DNA from: Novosphingobium hassiacum
GTDB taxonomy: Bacteria > Pseudomonadota > Alphaproteobacteria > Sphingomonadales > Sphingomonadaceae
Length of the DNA: 64,000 nt
NCBI RefSeq assembly: GCF_014196055.1
Contig: NZ_JACICY010000004.1
Coordinates: forward strand, 124,065-188,064
Reading direction: 5' to 3'
The position numbers and the translations under genes were made by a program. Under the pieces are notes generated by a model. The model worked only from the letters and a program-made list of their open reading frames with translations. It made no database searches and had not been told where the DNA came from. Shown here piece after piece: positions 38,221 through 47,267 of this stretch. How positions within the stretch are numbered: position 1 is the first letter of the stretch; each line of letters starts with the position of its first letter.

Positions 38221-38407
38221 TCACCACTTCCCGCCGAGATCCTCGATAGCCTTGAGCAGCGCGCGCTTGGAGGCGGTGCGGCGGGTGCCGGTGGCGGGGC
38301 ACGTCTACGCCGCCAAGCTCCGCCGCGCGCCGCGCAATGCGCGCGCCGAGGTCTTCGAGGGTGACCGGTTCACGCCGGGTCTTGAAGGTCTTGAATCCTT
38401 TCGCGCC
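38221..38407 (-). pseudogene. frameshifted remnant of a small gene
   Basis: Two adjacent minus-strand frames together give a protein-like sequence: TRREPVTLEDLGARIARR, AAELGGVDVP in one frame, then ATGTRRTASKRALLKAIEDL, GGKW and a stop in another. Removing one C from the CCCC run (complement of 38296-38299) joins them. No start codon follows the in-frame TAG at 38410-38408. It is either a decayed gene or a small gene with a sequencing error plus a missing start. Function unknown. Confidence 0.5.
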
Positions 38408-38502
38408 CTATCCACTCGTCTTTCCGGGTCTGGTCTACCTAAAGCTCTACTTAGGGCGTTGGGCTATCTTTGAAGTAATTAGTCACGCTTCCACTGATCT
38501 CT

Positions 38503-39645
38503 CTAGCCATTGTTGGCAGCCGCTTGTAAATATGATCTAACATCACCCTCTCTAAGATACAATCCGACGGACGGAGCTTCTTTAAAGGCCTCAACGAGGC
38601 GCTCAATTCTATTGAGACCCTCGTAAAACGATTTATCTCCGTAATATTCTGTTAGGTCAAATTCAAATAGAACATTCATAATAACATTGACTATTCTTGG
38701 GATAATTACGTCACTATCTAAATAATCTATCAGAGAATCAATCAGTGCAAAATGCTCGCCAACTTCCTCCTTACCTTTTATAAGAATAAAAAGGAACTCC
38801 TCCATAACTGCCGCACTTAACGATGTTCCTAAGTAAAAAAATGTCCCGTCAAATATTTTATCAATCATAACATCTTCGAAATCACCACCGTATTTCGGAT
38901 TTCTAATATATAACTCAAGGCCGCGCCCAACGATTTGTTTCGCAGTGCTATCATACTCCTCCATATCATCCATTGAGGAGACAAATTTGAACAACAAATC
39001 CGATATTCTCTCGTCGAACAAAACCCTTCGAAGGAGCTTTTCAACAACAATCTTCCAACTTAACGATACATCGTTTTCAAATAACCAATTGATTATTTCT
39101 TCTCGATCCGCCTTATGCAAACTAGACACATCTTCGGAGTGACCGAATTCTCTTTCAAAAACTCCCTCCCACCACTTTCCTTGCGAACTCACGAGGCGGA
39201 TCTCAGCTTTTCTCATCGCAGAAATGTTAGATTTTAATTTGCAGCTGTCTAAATACTGCTGATGGATTTCAAGATGACTGGAGTTTGGTAGCGCCGCAAT
39301 TCTTGACAAACCCAACCTTGTCAAAGGTGGCAATTCATCAAATTTGTCTTTTAATTCTCCGTACCTAATTAGCTTATTAGCCTCACTAAAGTCGAAGACT
39401 TGCAAAACTGAACCAACCATTATTGCAAACAAACAGTTGCTTGCGATGGACCGTTGGTATACCTCCTCGCAATAATAAATATTAAAGTTCTCTAAATCTA
39501 AGAATTCTATGAAGTCAGTAATGTTTCCGGATTTGTCCATCTCCTGTACATATGGGACATTTCCACCAGACTTCATATATATCGGATACAATACACCGTT
39601 TCCTGAACTAGACACTGACAAAAATGAATTGCATTTGTAAATCAT
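38503..39645 (-). CDS. AT-rich cassette gene 2, unknown function
   Basis: A 380-aa protein in DNA of roughly 37% GC, far below the backbone, with codons to match (many ATA, TTA, AAT). It has no signal peptide or recognised domain. It begins MIYKCNSFLS, has a beta-rich N-terminal third with YYCEEVYQRSIASNC, and a helical, Glu/Asp/Leu-rich remainder that may be repeat-like. Its ATG overlaps the stop of the upstream gene as ATGA, so the two are translated together and probably act together. The strange base composition and flanking repeats mark it as acquired. Confidence 0.8.
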   Translation of the reverse strand: MIYKCNSFLSVSSSGNGVLYPIYMKSGGNVPYVQEMDKSGNITDFIEFLDLENFNIYYCEEVYQRSIASNCLFAIMVGSVLQVFDFSEANKLIRYGELKDKFDELPPLTRLGLSRIAALPNSSHLEIHQQYLDSCKLKSNISAMRKAEIRLVSSQGKWWEGVFEREFGHSEDVSSLHKADREEIINWLFENDVSLSWKIVVEKLLRRVLFDERISDLLFKFVSSMDDMEEYDSTAKQIVGRGLELYIRNPKYGGDFEDVMIDKIFDGTFFYLGTSLSAAVMEEFLFILIKGKEEVGEHFALIDSLIDYLDSDVIIPRIVNVIMNVLFEFDLTEYYGDKSFYEGLNRIERLVEAFKEAPSVGLYLREGDVRSYLQAAANNG

Positions 39646-40421
39646 CTTGCCAACCCCCATCCCTTATACAGTTCATATACTACGTTATATATCGCATAGT
39701 AGTACATTTCTTGTTTGAGCGGAAGAGAAGGATACGACATCACTTCGATCCCTTGTGATTCCACTTTTTCAATCAATTCTGTATTTTCCAGATACTCCTC
39801 TGGAATTATTATGGCTTTGCATTTTCCGGACGACATGAGAACTTCATTCTCTGTTTGCAGTTCAATGGAAAATCGTCGATCATCAACCTTTCCATCATTA
39901 TGCTCAATTAGATCATACAAAGCCTTAATCTCTTCGTCAGTTGCGGTGACCTCAAACTCCTCCTCGAACTCGTTCAATTTTCGCGGCTTAAGCTTAAAGA
40001 ATTTCTCTGTGGTCGCAAAAAAGGCTGAGACTATTTTTCTCGGATAATCTTGATTTCCATTTAATTCATATTCACTCAGCGGCATCATTCCGAAAAATTG
40101 AGGGTATAACCCGCCCTTAAAAGCGCCAGTATCGAATGGAAATATCCTTTTGTAATCAACGACATCTGATTCAAATATAAATACTGATGGAAGTTGCCAA
40201 TATTTAGCTATGGCCATATCTTCTGGCATTTTATAAGAAGGCCTGCCATAGAATAAATATGTAAGATCTTCCCCTCTGAATACTTCACATCTTCTTGGCT
40301 TAATTGCGCCTTCTATCAGTATCTTTTTCGCATAGTAGGCTCTCGTGGTGTGAAAAACTGGCATTTCCGCCGCCTGCTCCACAGTATTTCGCGAAAGAAA
40401 TCGTTCGAGTGCATTTGGCAT
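39642..40421 (-). CDS. AT-rich cassette gene 1, possible ADP-ribosyltransferase-like protein
   Basis: A 259-aa protein in the same low-GC block. Near the N-terminus it has FHTTRAYYAKKILIEGAI, PRRC, FRGEDLTYLFYGRPSYK. A His-Thr near the start, a helix leading to IL-EG, then an aromatic YGRP motif is a layout seen in a family of bacterial proteins that may have a PARP/DarT-like ADP-ribosyltransferase fold; that link is my inference from the motif order and is weak. The rest is acidic and helical. It is the first gene of the two-gene unit, coupled to the next by ATGA. Confidence 0.75.
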   Translation of the reverse strand: MPNALERFLSRNTVEQAAEMPVFHTTRAYYAKKILIEGAIKPRRCEVFRGEDLTYLFYGRPSYKMPEDMAIAKYWQLPSVFIFESDVVDYKRIFPFDTGAFKGGLYPQFFGMMPLSEYELNGNQDYPRKIVSAFFATTEKFFKLKPRKLNEFEEEFEVTATDEEIKALYDLIEHNDGKVDDRRFSIELQTENEVLMSSGKCKAIIIPEEYLENTELIEKVESQGIEVMSYPSLPLKQEMYYYAIYNVVYELYKGWGLAR

Positions 40422-40757
40422 AGGATTCGCCTCTAGTTACGCATTTTATATTCGAAGATAAGGTCGATTACGCAAAAATTGCAATGAAAATCTTTAGAAT
40501 TTTGGGAGACGATGGCGTTGGAGATGGCAAACTAAACTTGTGGTCACAGAATTTGTGAAATTGGGTCGTATAACTTTCGCGCCATGCATGTAGCGACACA
40601 GAAAGCGGTAAATACGGCGGAAGTGATACAGTCTATTGGTTTGCACCTACGCGACTTTGACTGAAGCGCCTCACGCTCGCAGATCATTTGCCAGCCTTAT
40701 TCCTTGCAAGGTCCGGTGTGACGAGTGTGAAGGAACGCAACACGGATTAGACGCTGG
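40422..40757. other. upstream region of the AT-rich cassette
   Basis: The first 200 bases (to about 40640) remain AT-rich and should hold the promoter of the cassette. The rest returns to moderate GC. No gene, integrase or transposase is visible. Confidence 0.5.
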
Positions 40758-40885
40758 CTACCTAACTAGCAGCGGCGCCATATTGTGTCCTTTGAAGCTC
40801 TTTGCGTTCCTCGCCACGACTTCCGGCGTGCCCCCCGCATCGATCTTGCCGCCGTGGACACCGGCTTCGCGGCCGGATCGGAACG
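40758..40885 (-). pseudogene. degenerate copy of the uvrA 3' end
   Basis: On the minus strand this reads GVHGGKIDAGGTPEVVARNA, KSFKGHNMAPLLVR and a stop, about 40 codons. The true UvrA C-terminus ends [34 protein letters not shown]. The fragment has the same orientation and the same final residues as uvrA, whose stop lies 535 bases to the right. It is not part of any intact gene. Confidence 0.8.
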
Positions 40886-41044
40886 GATTGCCAATGACTG
40901 ATTATCGATTGCCATTAGACCGGAAGCGTCGCTTCAAAGATTGATAGGGGTTGCGTTTTGGGGTGAGTGTCCCTCCACCACCTTCGGTGGCCCCCTCGCA
41001 ATTGGGCCGTTGGGTTGAACACCTTACCGATGGCTTGGCGCATT

Positions 41045-41225
41045 CCCTTCGCGCCTTCCCCTTCGTGTCTCTGCGCCTTTGCGCGAAAATCCCTTAAGAC
41101 CTTCTCCGCGCCTCTGCGCCTCCACGCAAAACAACCCTTCTTGCTTTCTACAGCTTGGGGTGCCTCCGCATTGTGCGTCCGAAGAAAAGCCTCATCCCGG
41201 GTCAAGCCCGGGAAGACGGAAATGT
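41045..41225. repeat. right arm of long imperfect inverted repeat
   Basis: Inverted relative to 37982-38170: CTTTGCGCGAAAATCCCTTAA, in part, then ACCTTCTCCGCGCCTCTGCG and, after a variable spacer, AAAGCCTCATCCCGGGTCAA and GCCCGGGAAGACGG. A frame through the arm encodes GAEKVLRDFRAKAQ; the left arm encodes GAEKVSRDVRAKAQ. Confidence 0.7.
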
Positions 41226-41292
41226 GGGTGGGAAGACGGGAATTGGGTGGAACGATGGAAAGGAGAGGGAAGTCGGCATCCCCCCACGCCCC

Positions 41293-44280
41293 TCACCGCA
41301 CCAGCAACGGTGCCAGATAGTGCCCCGTGAAGCTCCGCGCGTTCTTTGCGACCACTTCCGGCGTGCCTGCCGCGACGATCTCGCCGCCGCGGACGCCGCC
41401 TTCGGGGCCGAGGTCGATGATCCAGTCGGCGGTCTTGATCACGTCGAGGTTGTGTTCGATCACGACGACGCTGTTGCCCTGTTCGACAAGGCGGTGGAGC
41501 ACTTCGAGGAGCTTGCGGACATCTTCGAAGTGGAGGCCGGTGGTGGGCTCGTCGAGGATGTAGAGCGTCTGGCCGGTCGAGCGGCGGGCGAGTTCCTTGG
41601 CGAGTTTGACGCGTTGCGCCTCGCCGCCGGATAGCGTGGTGGCCTGCTGGCCGACCTTGACGTAGCCCAGCCCGACCTCGTTGAGCATGTGCATCCGGTC
41701 GCGGATCGGGGGCACGGCCTTGAAGAATTCCTCGGCGTCCTCAATCGTCATGTCGAGCACGTCGGCGATGGAGTGGCCCTTGAACTTCACCTCGAGCGTT
41801 TCGCGGTTGTAGCGTTTGCCGTTGCATTCCTCGCAGGTGACGTAGACGTCGGGGAGGAAGTGCATCTCGATCTTGATCAGGCCATCGCCCGTGCACTTTT
41901 CGCAGCGGCCGCCCTTGACGTTGAAGCTGAAGCGGCCGGGTTTGTAGCCGCGCGCGGCGCTTTCGGGCAGGCCTGCGAACCAGTCACGGATCAGGGTGAA
42001 GCTGCCGGTGTAAGTGGCGGGGTTGGAGCGCGGGGTGCGGCCGATGGGGGACTGGTCGATCTCGATCACCTTGTCGCAGTTTTCGAGCCCGGTGACGCGA
42101 TCGTGCGCGCCCGCGATCACGCGCGCGCCGTTGAGCGTGCGCGCGGCGACGGCGTGGAGCGTGTCGATGGTGAAGCTCGACTTGCCCGAGCCGGAGACGC
42201 CGGTGATGCAGGTGAAGGTGCCGAGCGGGATCTTCGCACTGACGTTCTGGAGGTTGTTGGCGCGCGCGCCTTCGACGCCGATGAACAACCCGTTGCCCTT
42301 GCGGCGCTTTTTGGGAACCTCGATCCGGCGGGCGCCGGTCAGGTACTGGCCGGTGAGGCTGTTGGGGTTGTCGAGGATGTCCTGCAGCTTGCCTTGCGCG
42401 ACGATTTCCCCGCCATGGACGCCCGCGCCGGGGCCGAGATCGACGACGTGGTCGGCGGTGCGGATGGCGTCTTCGTCATGTTCGACCACGATGACGGTGT
42501 TGCCGAGATCGCGCAGGCGTTTGAGCGTGACGAGCAGGCGATCGTTGTCGCGCTGGTGGAGGCCGATCGAGGGTTCATCGAGCACGTAGAGCACGCCCGA
42601 GAGGCCACTGCCGATCTGGCTGGCGAGGCGGATGCGCTGGCTCTCGCCGCCCGAGAGCGTGCCGCTGGTGCGATCGAGGTTGAGGTAATCGAGGCCGACG
42701 TTGTTGAGGAAGCCGAGGCGTTCGTTGATTTCCTTGAGAATGGCCTTGGCGATCTGCGACTGCTGGCTGGTGAGCTTGGCATCGAGATTGCCGTACCATT
42801 CGACCGCGGCGGCGACCGAGAGGTGGGTGACGGTGGAGATGTCGGTGCCGGCAACCTTGACGCTGAGCGCTTCGGGTTTGAGGCGGGCGCCGTGGCAGGT
42901 CTCACACGCTTGCGGGTTCTGGTACTTGGACAGCTCCTCGCGCATCCACGCAGATTCGGTCTGCAGCAGGCGGCGGTTGAGGTTGCCGATCACGCCTTCG
43001 AACGCCTTGTTGACGGTGTAGGACTTCTTGCCGTCGACAAAGGTCAGGGGCACGGGCTTGCCGCCGGTGCCGTAGAGGATGATCAGCTGGACCTCGCCCG
43101 AGAGCTGGTCCCACGGCGTATCGAGCTTGAAGCCGAAGTGCGCGGCCAGGCTGGCGAGGACCTGCATGTAGTAGGGCGACGGCGGGTTGGACTTGGCCCA
43201 GGGCACGACCGCACCCTGTTTGAGCGAGAGGTTTTCGTTGGGGACGACGAGCTGCGGGTCGAACAGCAGTTTCTCGCCCAGGCCATCGCAGGCGGGACAC
43301 GCGCCTTGCGGGGCGTTGAACGAGAACAGCCGCGGTTCGAGCGCGTCGATGGTGAAGCCGCTGACGGGGCAGGCGAACTTTTCGGAGAAGACGATGCGGT
43401 TGGGCGGGAGGCCGGTTTTCTTCATGCCGGACTTTGCGCCCCCCTCCCGCTTGCGGGAGGGGTCGGGGGTGGGCGTGTTGTCGGTGGGCTCGGTTGACAT
43501 GCCCACCCCTAACCCCTCCCGCAGGCGGGAGGGGGATTCGGCCAGCGCCTCAACCGTCGTGTCCGCCAGATCGATATACGCCAGCCCATCGGCCAGTTTC
43601 AGCGCCTGTTCGAAGCTGTCGGCCAGCCGCGTCTGGATGCCGTCGCGCACGGCGATGCGGTCGACGACCACTTCGATGTCGTGCTTGAGCTTCTTGTCGA
43701 GCGCGGGCGCGTCTTCGATGGCCATCATCTCGCCATTGATGCGGACGCGGGTGTAGCCGGCTTTCTGCCATTCGAGCAGTTCGCGGCGGTATTCGCCCTT
43801 GCGGCCGCGCACGGCGGGCGCGAGCAGGTAGGCGCGGGTGCCTTCGGGCAGCGCCATCACGCGGTCGACCATCTGGCTGACGGTCTGAGCGGCGATGGGC
43901 AGGCCGGTGGCGGGGCTGTAGGGGATGCCGACGCGCGCCCACAGCAGGCGCATGTAATCGTAGATCTCGGTCACGGTGGCGACGGTCGAACGCGGGTTGC
44001 GGCTGGTGGTCTTCTGCTCGATCGAGATGGCGGGCGACAGGCCGTCGATGTGTTCGACATCGGGCTTCTGCATCATTTCAAGGAATTGGCGCGCATAGGC
44101 CGAGAGCGATTCGACGTAGCGCCGCTGGCCTTCGGCGTAGATCGTATCGAACGCCAGGCTCGACTTGCCCGAGCCCGAAAGCCCCGTGATGACGATCAGG
44201 CTATCGCGCGGGAGATCGATATCGATCCCCTTGAGATTGTGTTCACGAGCGCCGCGGACGGAAATCATATTAAGAGACAT
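41293..44280 (-). CDS. uvrA: excinuclease ABC subunit A
   Basis: The roughly 995-aa DNA damage sensor has two ABC ATPase halves: Walker [11 protein letters not shown] near the N-terminus and GVSGSGKSS in the second half, two LSGGE signatures, and zinc motifs [14 protein letters not shown] and [15 protein letters not shown]. It loads UvrB on damaged DNA for nucleotide excision repair. Unusually, about 35 codons of palindromic repeat sequence (43439-43535) lie in frame between VEAL and [12 protein letters not shown]. The start is taken as [11 protein letters not shown] (44280); a TTG at 44316 is possible. Confidence 0.95.
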   Translation of the reverse strand: MSLNMISVRGAREHNLKGIDIDLPRDSLIVITGLSGSGKSSLAFDTIYAEGQRRYVESLSAYARQFLEMMQKPDVEHIDGLSPAISIEQKTTSRNPRSTVATVTEIYDYMRLLWARVGIPYSPATGLPIAAQTVSQMVDRVMALPEGTRAYLLAPAVRGRKGEYRRELLEWQKAGYTRVRINGEMMAIEDAPALDKKLKHDIEVVVDRIAVRDGIQTRLADSFEQALKLADGLAYIDLADTTVEALAESPSRLREGLGVGMSTEPTDNTPTPDPSRKREGGAKSGMKKTGLPPNRIVFSEKFACPVSGFTIDALEPRLFSFNAPQGACPACDGLGEKLLFDPQLVVPNENLSLKQGAVVPWAKSNPPSPYYMQVLASLAAHFGFKLDTPWDQLSGEVQLIILYGTGGKPVPLTFVDGKKSYTVNKAFEGVIGNLNRRLLQTESAWMREELSKYQNPQACETCHGARLKPEALSVKVAGTDISTVTHLSVAAAVEWYGNLDAKLTSQQSQIAKAILKEINERLGFLNNVGLDYLNLDRTSGTLSGGESQRIRLASQIGSGLSGVLYVLDEPSIGLHQRDNDRLLVTLKRLRDLGNTVIVVEHDEDAIRTADHVVDLGPGAGVHGGEIVAQGKLQDILDNPNSLTGQYLTGARRIEVPKKRRKGNGLFIGVEGARANNLQNVSAKIPLGTFTCITGVSGSGKSSFTIDTLHAVAARTLNGARVIAGAHDRVTGLENCDKVIEIDQSPIGRTPRSNPATYTGSFTLIRDWFAGLPESAARGYKPGRFSFNVKGGRCEKCTGDGLIKIEMHFLPDVYVTCEECNGKRYNRETLEVKFKGHSIADVLDMTIEDAEEFFKAVPPIRDRMHMLNEVGLGYVKVGQQATTLSGGEAQRVKLAKELARRSTGQTLYILDEPTTGLHFEDVRKLLEVLHRLVEQGNSVVVIEHNLDVIKTADWIIDLGPEGGVRGGEIVAAGTPEVVAKNARSFTGHYLAPLLVR
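43439..43535. repeat. pair of palindromic repeats inserted in frame in uvrA
   Basis: Two copies of a GC-rich palindrome (core CCCTCCCGC-N2-GCGGGAGGG with a flanking GGGGGTGGG arm) lie in opposite orientation, at 43439-43474 and 43501-43535. The same element occurs at 46374-46408, 52107-52141 and 52971-53006. Translated, the two copies give [12 protein letters not shown] and [13 protein letters not shown]. Confidence 0.85.
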
Positions 44281-44397
44281 GCGCGGCGGTGTTCCATATT
44301 TGTTCGGATTGAGCAAGGGGTCGCCTTACCCTCTCCGGCGATCATGGGCGCATGTGGGGAGTGTGGTGCCGCAACGCAATATGGTCGGGGGTGCCTG

Positions 44398-45465
44398 CTA
44401 GGCCCGCGAAGCTACGAACCAGTGCTTTTCGAACCAGAGCGCGAGGTTCACCAGCGCGATCAGCACGGGCACTTCGACCAGCGGGCCGATGACGGCGGCG
44501 AACGCGACGGGCGACGCCAGACCGAACGCGGCGATGGCCACGGCAATCGCCAGTTCGAAGTTGTTGGACGCCGCGGTGAAAGACAGCGCCGCAGTGCGCG
44601 GATAGTCTGCGCCGAGCGCCTTACCACCCGCAAAGGCGAGCACGAACATGACGACGAAAAACAGCACCAGCGGCAGGGCTACGCGCAATGCGTCGAGCGG
44701 CAGGGCGAGGATTTCACCGCCCTTGAGGCTGAACATCGCTACGATCGTGAACAGCAGCGCCACCAGCGTGATCGGGCTGATCGCAGGCAGGAAGCGGTGT
44801 TCATACCATTCGGCCCCGCGCGACTTTATCAGGATGCGGCGGGCGAGGAAGCCGGCGAGGAATGGCACGCCGAGATACGTCAGCACGGCCCGCGCGATCA
44901 GCCCGAAATCGATGGCGACGACTTGCGCCTCCAGCCCGAACAGAGGCGGCAGGACCGTCAGGTAAAACCACGCATAGGGCACGTAGAATACGATCTGGAA
45001 CAGCGAGTTGAACGCGACCAATCCCGTCACATACTCCGGGCTGCCCTTTGCCAACTGGTTCCACACCAGCACCATCGCGATGCAGGGTGCAATGCCGATG
45101 AGGACCAGCCCGGTCATGTATTCGGGCTTGTCCGGCAGGAACAGCGCAGCCAGCGCGAACATGAAGGCAGGCGCGACCACCCAGCACAGGACGAATGACA
45201 GCGCGAGGATTCGCCCGTCGCGGAAGACTTGGCCGAGTTCTTCATAGCGCACTTTGGCGAGCGGCGGGAACATCATCAGGATCAAGCCGATGGCAATGGG
45301 GATGCTGGTCGATCCGACCGACATCGCGCCGAGCGCTTGCGGCACCCCCGGCACGAATGAGCCAAGCGCAATCCCCACGGCCATCGCCGTGAAAATCCAC
45401 ACAGTCAGGTATCGGTCGAGAAACGAGAGTCGCGGGCGTTCCGGTGCCAGTGCAAGCGTGGCCAT
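44398..45465 (-). CDS. ACR3-family arsenite efflux transporter
   Basis: The 355-aa inner membrane protein has ten helices and the ACR3 landmarks: [14 protein letters not shown] with the conserved transport Cys in helix 4, and [10 protein letters not shown] with the conserved Glu near the C-terminus. It extrudes As(III) using the proton motive force. Its ATG overlaps the arsC stop by one base (TGATG), so the arsR-arsC-acr3 order is one operon. Confidence 0.92.
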   Translation of the reverse strand: MATLALAPERPRLSFLDRYLTVWIFTAMAVGIALGSFVPGVPQALGAMSVGSTSIPIAIGLILMMFPPLAKVRYEELGQVFRDGRILALSFVLCWVVAPAFMFALAALFLPDKPEYMTGLVLIGIAPCIAMVLVWNQLAKGSPEYVTGLVAFNSLFQIVFYVPYAWFYLTVLPPLFGLEAQVVAIDFGLIARAVLTYLGVPFLAGFLARRILIKSRGAEWYEHRFLPAISPITLVALLFTIVAMFSLKGGEILALPLDALRVALPLVLFFVVMFVLAFAGGKALGADYPRTAALSFTAASNNFELAIAVAIAAFGLASPVAFAAVIGPLVEVPVLIALVNLALWFEKHWFVASRA

Positions 45466-45971
45466 CAGGCGGCTCCTTCCATTTGCCCGATCCGGGCGAG
45501 TTCATGCGTGAGCGCAGCGCGGTCCATCGTCTCGAACGGAAGGTCGAGGAACGCGCGCACGCGCATTTCCAGCCATGTCCAGGTCTGTTCGAACGCTGCA
45601 TCGACGATATTGTCCGCGCCTTCGACGTCAGCGGGATCGGGCAGACCCCAGTGCGCCTTCAGCGGCGCACCGAAAAACACCGGACAGGCCTCGTTTGCCG
45701 CGTTTCCGCAAACCGTTATGGCCAGATCGATCGGGGGTGCGCCCGGTGCCGTGAACTCGTCCCAGCTTTTCGACCGGAAGCGCGAAGTTTCAATGCCCTT
45801 GCGCGCCAGCAAGCGGAGTGCGCCGGGATGGGGATGGCCCTTGGGTTTGCTGCCGGCGCTGAAGGCGGCGACCCTGCCCTTCCCCAAGGTCAGAAACATC
45901 GCTTCTGCGAGGATGGAGCGGGCGCTGTTGCCGGTGCAAAGGACAAGCACGCTGAAGGGTCGGTCGGTCAT
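45465..45971 (-). CDS. arsC: arsenate reductase, low-molecular-weight phosphatase type
   Basis: The 168-aa protein has the CX5R catalytic loop CTGNSARS at residue 12 and a second cysteine pair, C88 and C96 (CGNAANEAC), as in thioredoxin-linked ArsC enzymes; the spacing of the pair is slightly wider than in the S. aureus enzyme. It reduces As(V) to As(III) for export by the downstream ACR3 pump. The start at MTDRPFS (45971) leaves four bases to the arsR stop. Confidence 0.9.
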   Translation of the reverse strand: MTDRPFSVLVLCTGNSARSILAEAMFLTLGKGRVAAFSAGSKPKGHPHPGALRLLARKGIETSRFRSKSWDEFTAPGAPPIDLAITVCGNAANEACPVFFGAPLKAHWGLPDPADVEGADNIVDAAFEQTWTWLEMRVRAFLDLPFETMDRAALTHELARIGQMEGAA

Positions 45972-45975
45972 CGTA

Positions 45976-46293
45976 TCAGGCCTCGCAACGGACGGGTTCG
46001 GCACAGTGGACGCCCCCGCAGCAGTTTTCGGAAAGGTAGCCCATCAGCGCATTCATGGTGCCATAATTGGCCGAATAGATGATCGAGCGGCTTTCGCGGC
46101 GGCTCGTAACCAGACCAGCGTTGGCGAGTTGGGCCAGGTGAAAGCTCATCGAGGACGCCGGAGCGCCCACAGCTTCGGCCAGAACCCCTGCCGGCATGCC
46201 ATCAGTCCCCGCCTGGACCAGCAGGCGGTAGGCAGACAGCCTGTGTTCCTGCGCAAGGGCACCGAGCGCGCGGATTATGGCATCTGCTTCCAT
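45976..46293 (-). CDS. arsR: ArsR-family arsenite-responsive repressor
   Basis: The 105-aa winged-helix repressor has the helix-turn-helix region VGAPASSMSFHLAQLANAGLV, written here in part as PASSMSFHLAQLANAGLV. It lacks the CxCxxC of E. coli ArsR in helix 3 but has a C-terminal cluster C91, C92, C97 and C103, like the A. ferrooxidans-type repressors that bind As(III) there. It controls its own operon through the palindrome at 46309. The start is at MEADAIIRAL. Confidence 0.9.
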   Translation of the reverse strand: MEADAIIRALGALAQEHRLSAYRLLVQAGTDGMPAGVLAEAVGAPASSMSFHLAQLANAGLVTSRRESRSIIYSANYGTMNALMGYLSENCCGGVHCAEPVRCEA

Positions 46294-46308
46294 CTCATAA
46301 TCCCATGA

Positions 46309-46324
46309 TTCGATTTTAATCGAA
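46309..46324. promoter_or_regulatory. ArsR operator
   Basis: A perfect 7-2-7 inverted repeat, TTCGATTTTAATCGAA, lies 16 bases upstream of the arsR ATG in an AT-rich patch, the usual place for a self-regulating ArsR site. Confidence 0.7.
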
Positions 46325-46373
46325 ATATCAAATTGTGAGAGGGGGTCAAGAGGCGAGACAGGTTGTCGATAGG

Positions 46374-46408
46374 CCCACCCCCGACCCCTCCCGCTGGCGG
46401 GAGGGGGG
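46374..46408. repeat. palindromic repeat upstream of the ars operon
   Basis: A further copy of the CCCTCCCGC-N2-GCGGGAGGG palindrome, here with the CCCACCCCCGACC arm on its left. It lies between the arsR operator and the start of the gene at 46492, where it could limit read-through between divergent genes. Confidence 0.8.
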
Positions 46409-46491
46409 AAGTGTTGCGCTTTGGGTGGGAGCAAGCTTGTGTTCACGCGTTGTGCGTCAGGCGAGGGGTGTATTTGTTGGAGACTATCGTT

Positions 46492-46761
46492 GTGAGCGCA
46501 AATTCGTTTCGCAAGTTTGCTGCGCCGCTGGTGATGATCGCCCTGATCGGCGCGCCTGCGGTGGCTCAGGCGGCCAAGCCTGACCTTGGTAAAAAGGCCT
46601 GTGCGCAGGAGGCGCGCAAGTTGTGTCCGGCGGAGATGAAATCATTCAGCCGCAAGAAGGTGGAGGCGTGCATGATTGCCAAGATCGAGCAGACTTCTGC
46701 GACCTGCCATTCCGCGATGCTGCGGATCAAGGCCGAGCGCGGGATCGTCGACAAGCGTTAG
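46492..46761 (+). CDS. small secreted cysteine-rich repeat protein
   Basis: The 89-aa product from a GTG start (behind TTGGAGA) has a signal peptide (FAAPLVMIALIGAPAVAQA) and a mature part with four cysteines: C-x6-8-CPAE, C-MIAKIEQ and TSATCHSAM. This spacing resembles GLG1-type cysteine-rich repeats found in small periplasmic proteins of alphaproteobacteria. Function unknown. Its stop overlaps the stop of the convergent methyltransferase gene by four bases. Confidence 0.65.
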   Translation: MSANSFRKFAAPLVMIALIGAPAVAQAAKPDLGKKACAQEARKLCPAEMKSFSRKKVEACMIAKIEQTSATCHSAMLRIKAERGIVDKR

Positions 46762-47267
46762 TGCGCGGTCGGCGCTTCGCCGTTGTAGAGCGCGCCGGAT
46801 TCGCTGCGGATGCGGACCCACAGCAATGTGGCGTTGAGGATCGTGAACAGCACCGCGATCCATAGCAATCCGAAGGTGAGCGGCAGGACCGCGATTTCGG
46901 CGGTGACCACGCAATAGTTGGGGTGGCGCAGGAAGCGGAACGGGCCTCCGGTGACGAGTGGCGCGCCGGGTAGCACGATCACGCGGGTGGTCCAGCGCTT
47001 GCCGAGCGTTGCAAGCACCCAGACGCGCATGGCCTGCAGCACCGCGAAGATCGCTAGCAGCACCATGTTGACCGGGCGTCCGCCGACGGTGAGCCATAGC
47101 GCGATCAACCATGCGGCGTGCATCGTCACCATCGCGGGATAGTGGCCCGCGCCGATCTCTATCGCGCCCAATGCGCGCAGATGGGCGGTATTGCGTTTGG
47201 CGATGACCAGTTCGGCCAGACGTTGCAGCGTGACGAATGCCATGATCGCATAGGGCAACGTGATCAT
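46758..47267 (-). CDS. isoprenylcysteine carboxyl methyltransferase (ICMT) family protein
   Basis: The 169-aa membrane protein has four or five helices and the ICMT/PEMT-like segment GPFRFLRHPNYCVV, where SAM binds. Its ATG overlaps the stop of the type III polyketide synthase gene (ATGA). In bacteria this pair is frequent; the methylase is thought to O-methylate the alkylpyrone or alkylresorcinol product, which is known for related pairs and inferred here. Confidence 0.85.
   Translation of the reverse strand: MITLPYAIMAFVTLQRLAELVIAKRNTAHLRALGAIEIGAGHYPAMVTMHAAWLIALWLTVGGRPVNMVLLAIFAVLQAMRVWVLATLGKRWTTRVIVLPGAPLVTGGPFRFLRHPNYCVVTAEIAVLPLTFGLLWIAVLFTILNATLLWVRIRSESGALYNGEAPTAH

Noticed and set aside
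40636..40944. Plus-strand frame between the cassette and uvrA
   Set aside because: It runs antisense through the uvrA 3' remnant and through repeat DNA and has no start signal.
37500..41300. CRISPR array or integron from the repeated blocks
   Set aside because: Repeats are few, palindromic or inverted, and irregularly spaced; there is no cas gene, integrase or array of spacers.
41689..43497. 602-codon plus-strand frame opposite uvrA
   Set aside because: Its composition is that of an antisense shadow of the UvrA coding sequence, with no recognisable domain.
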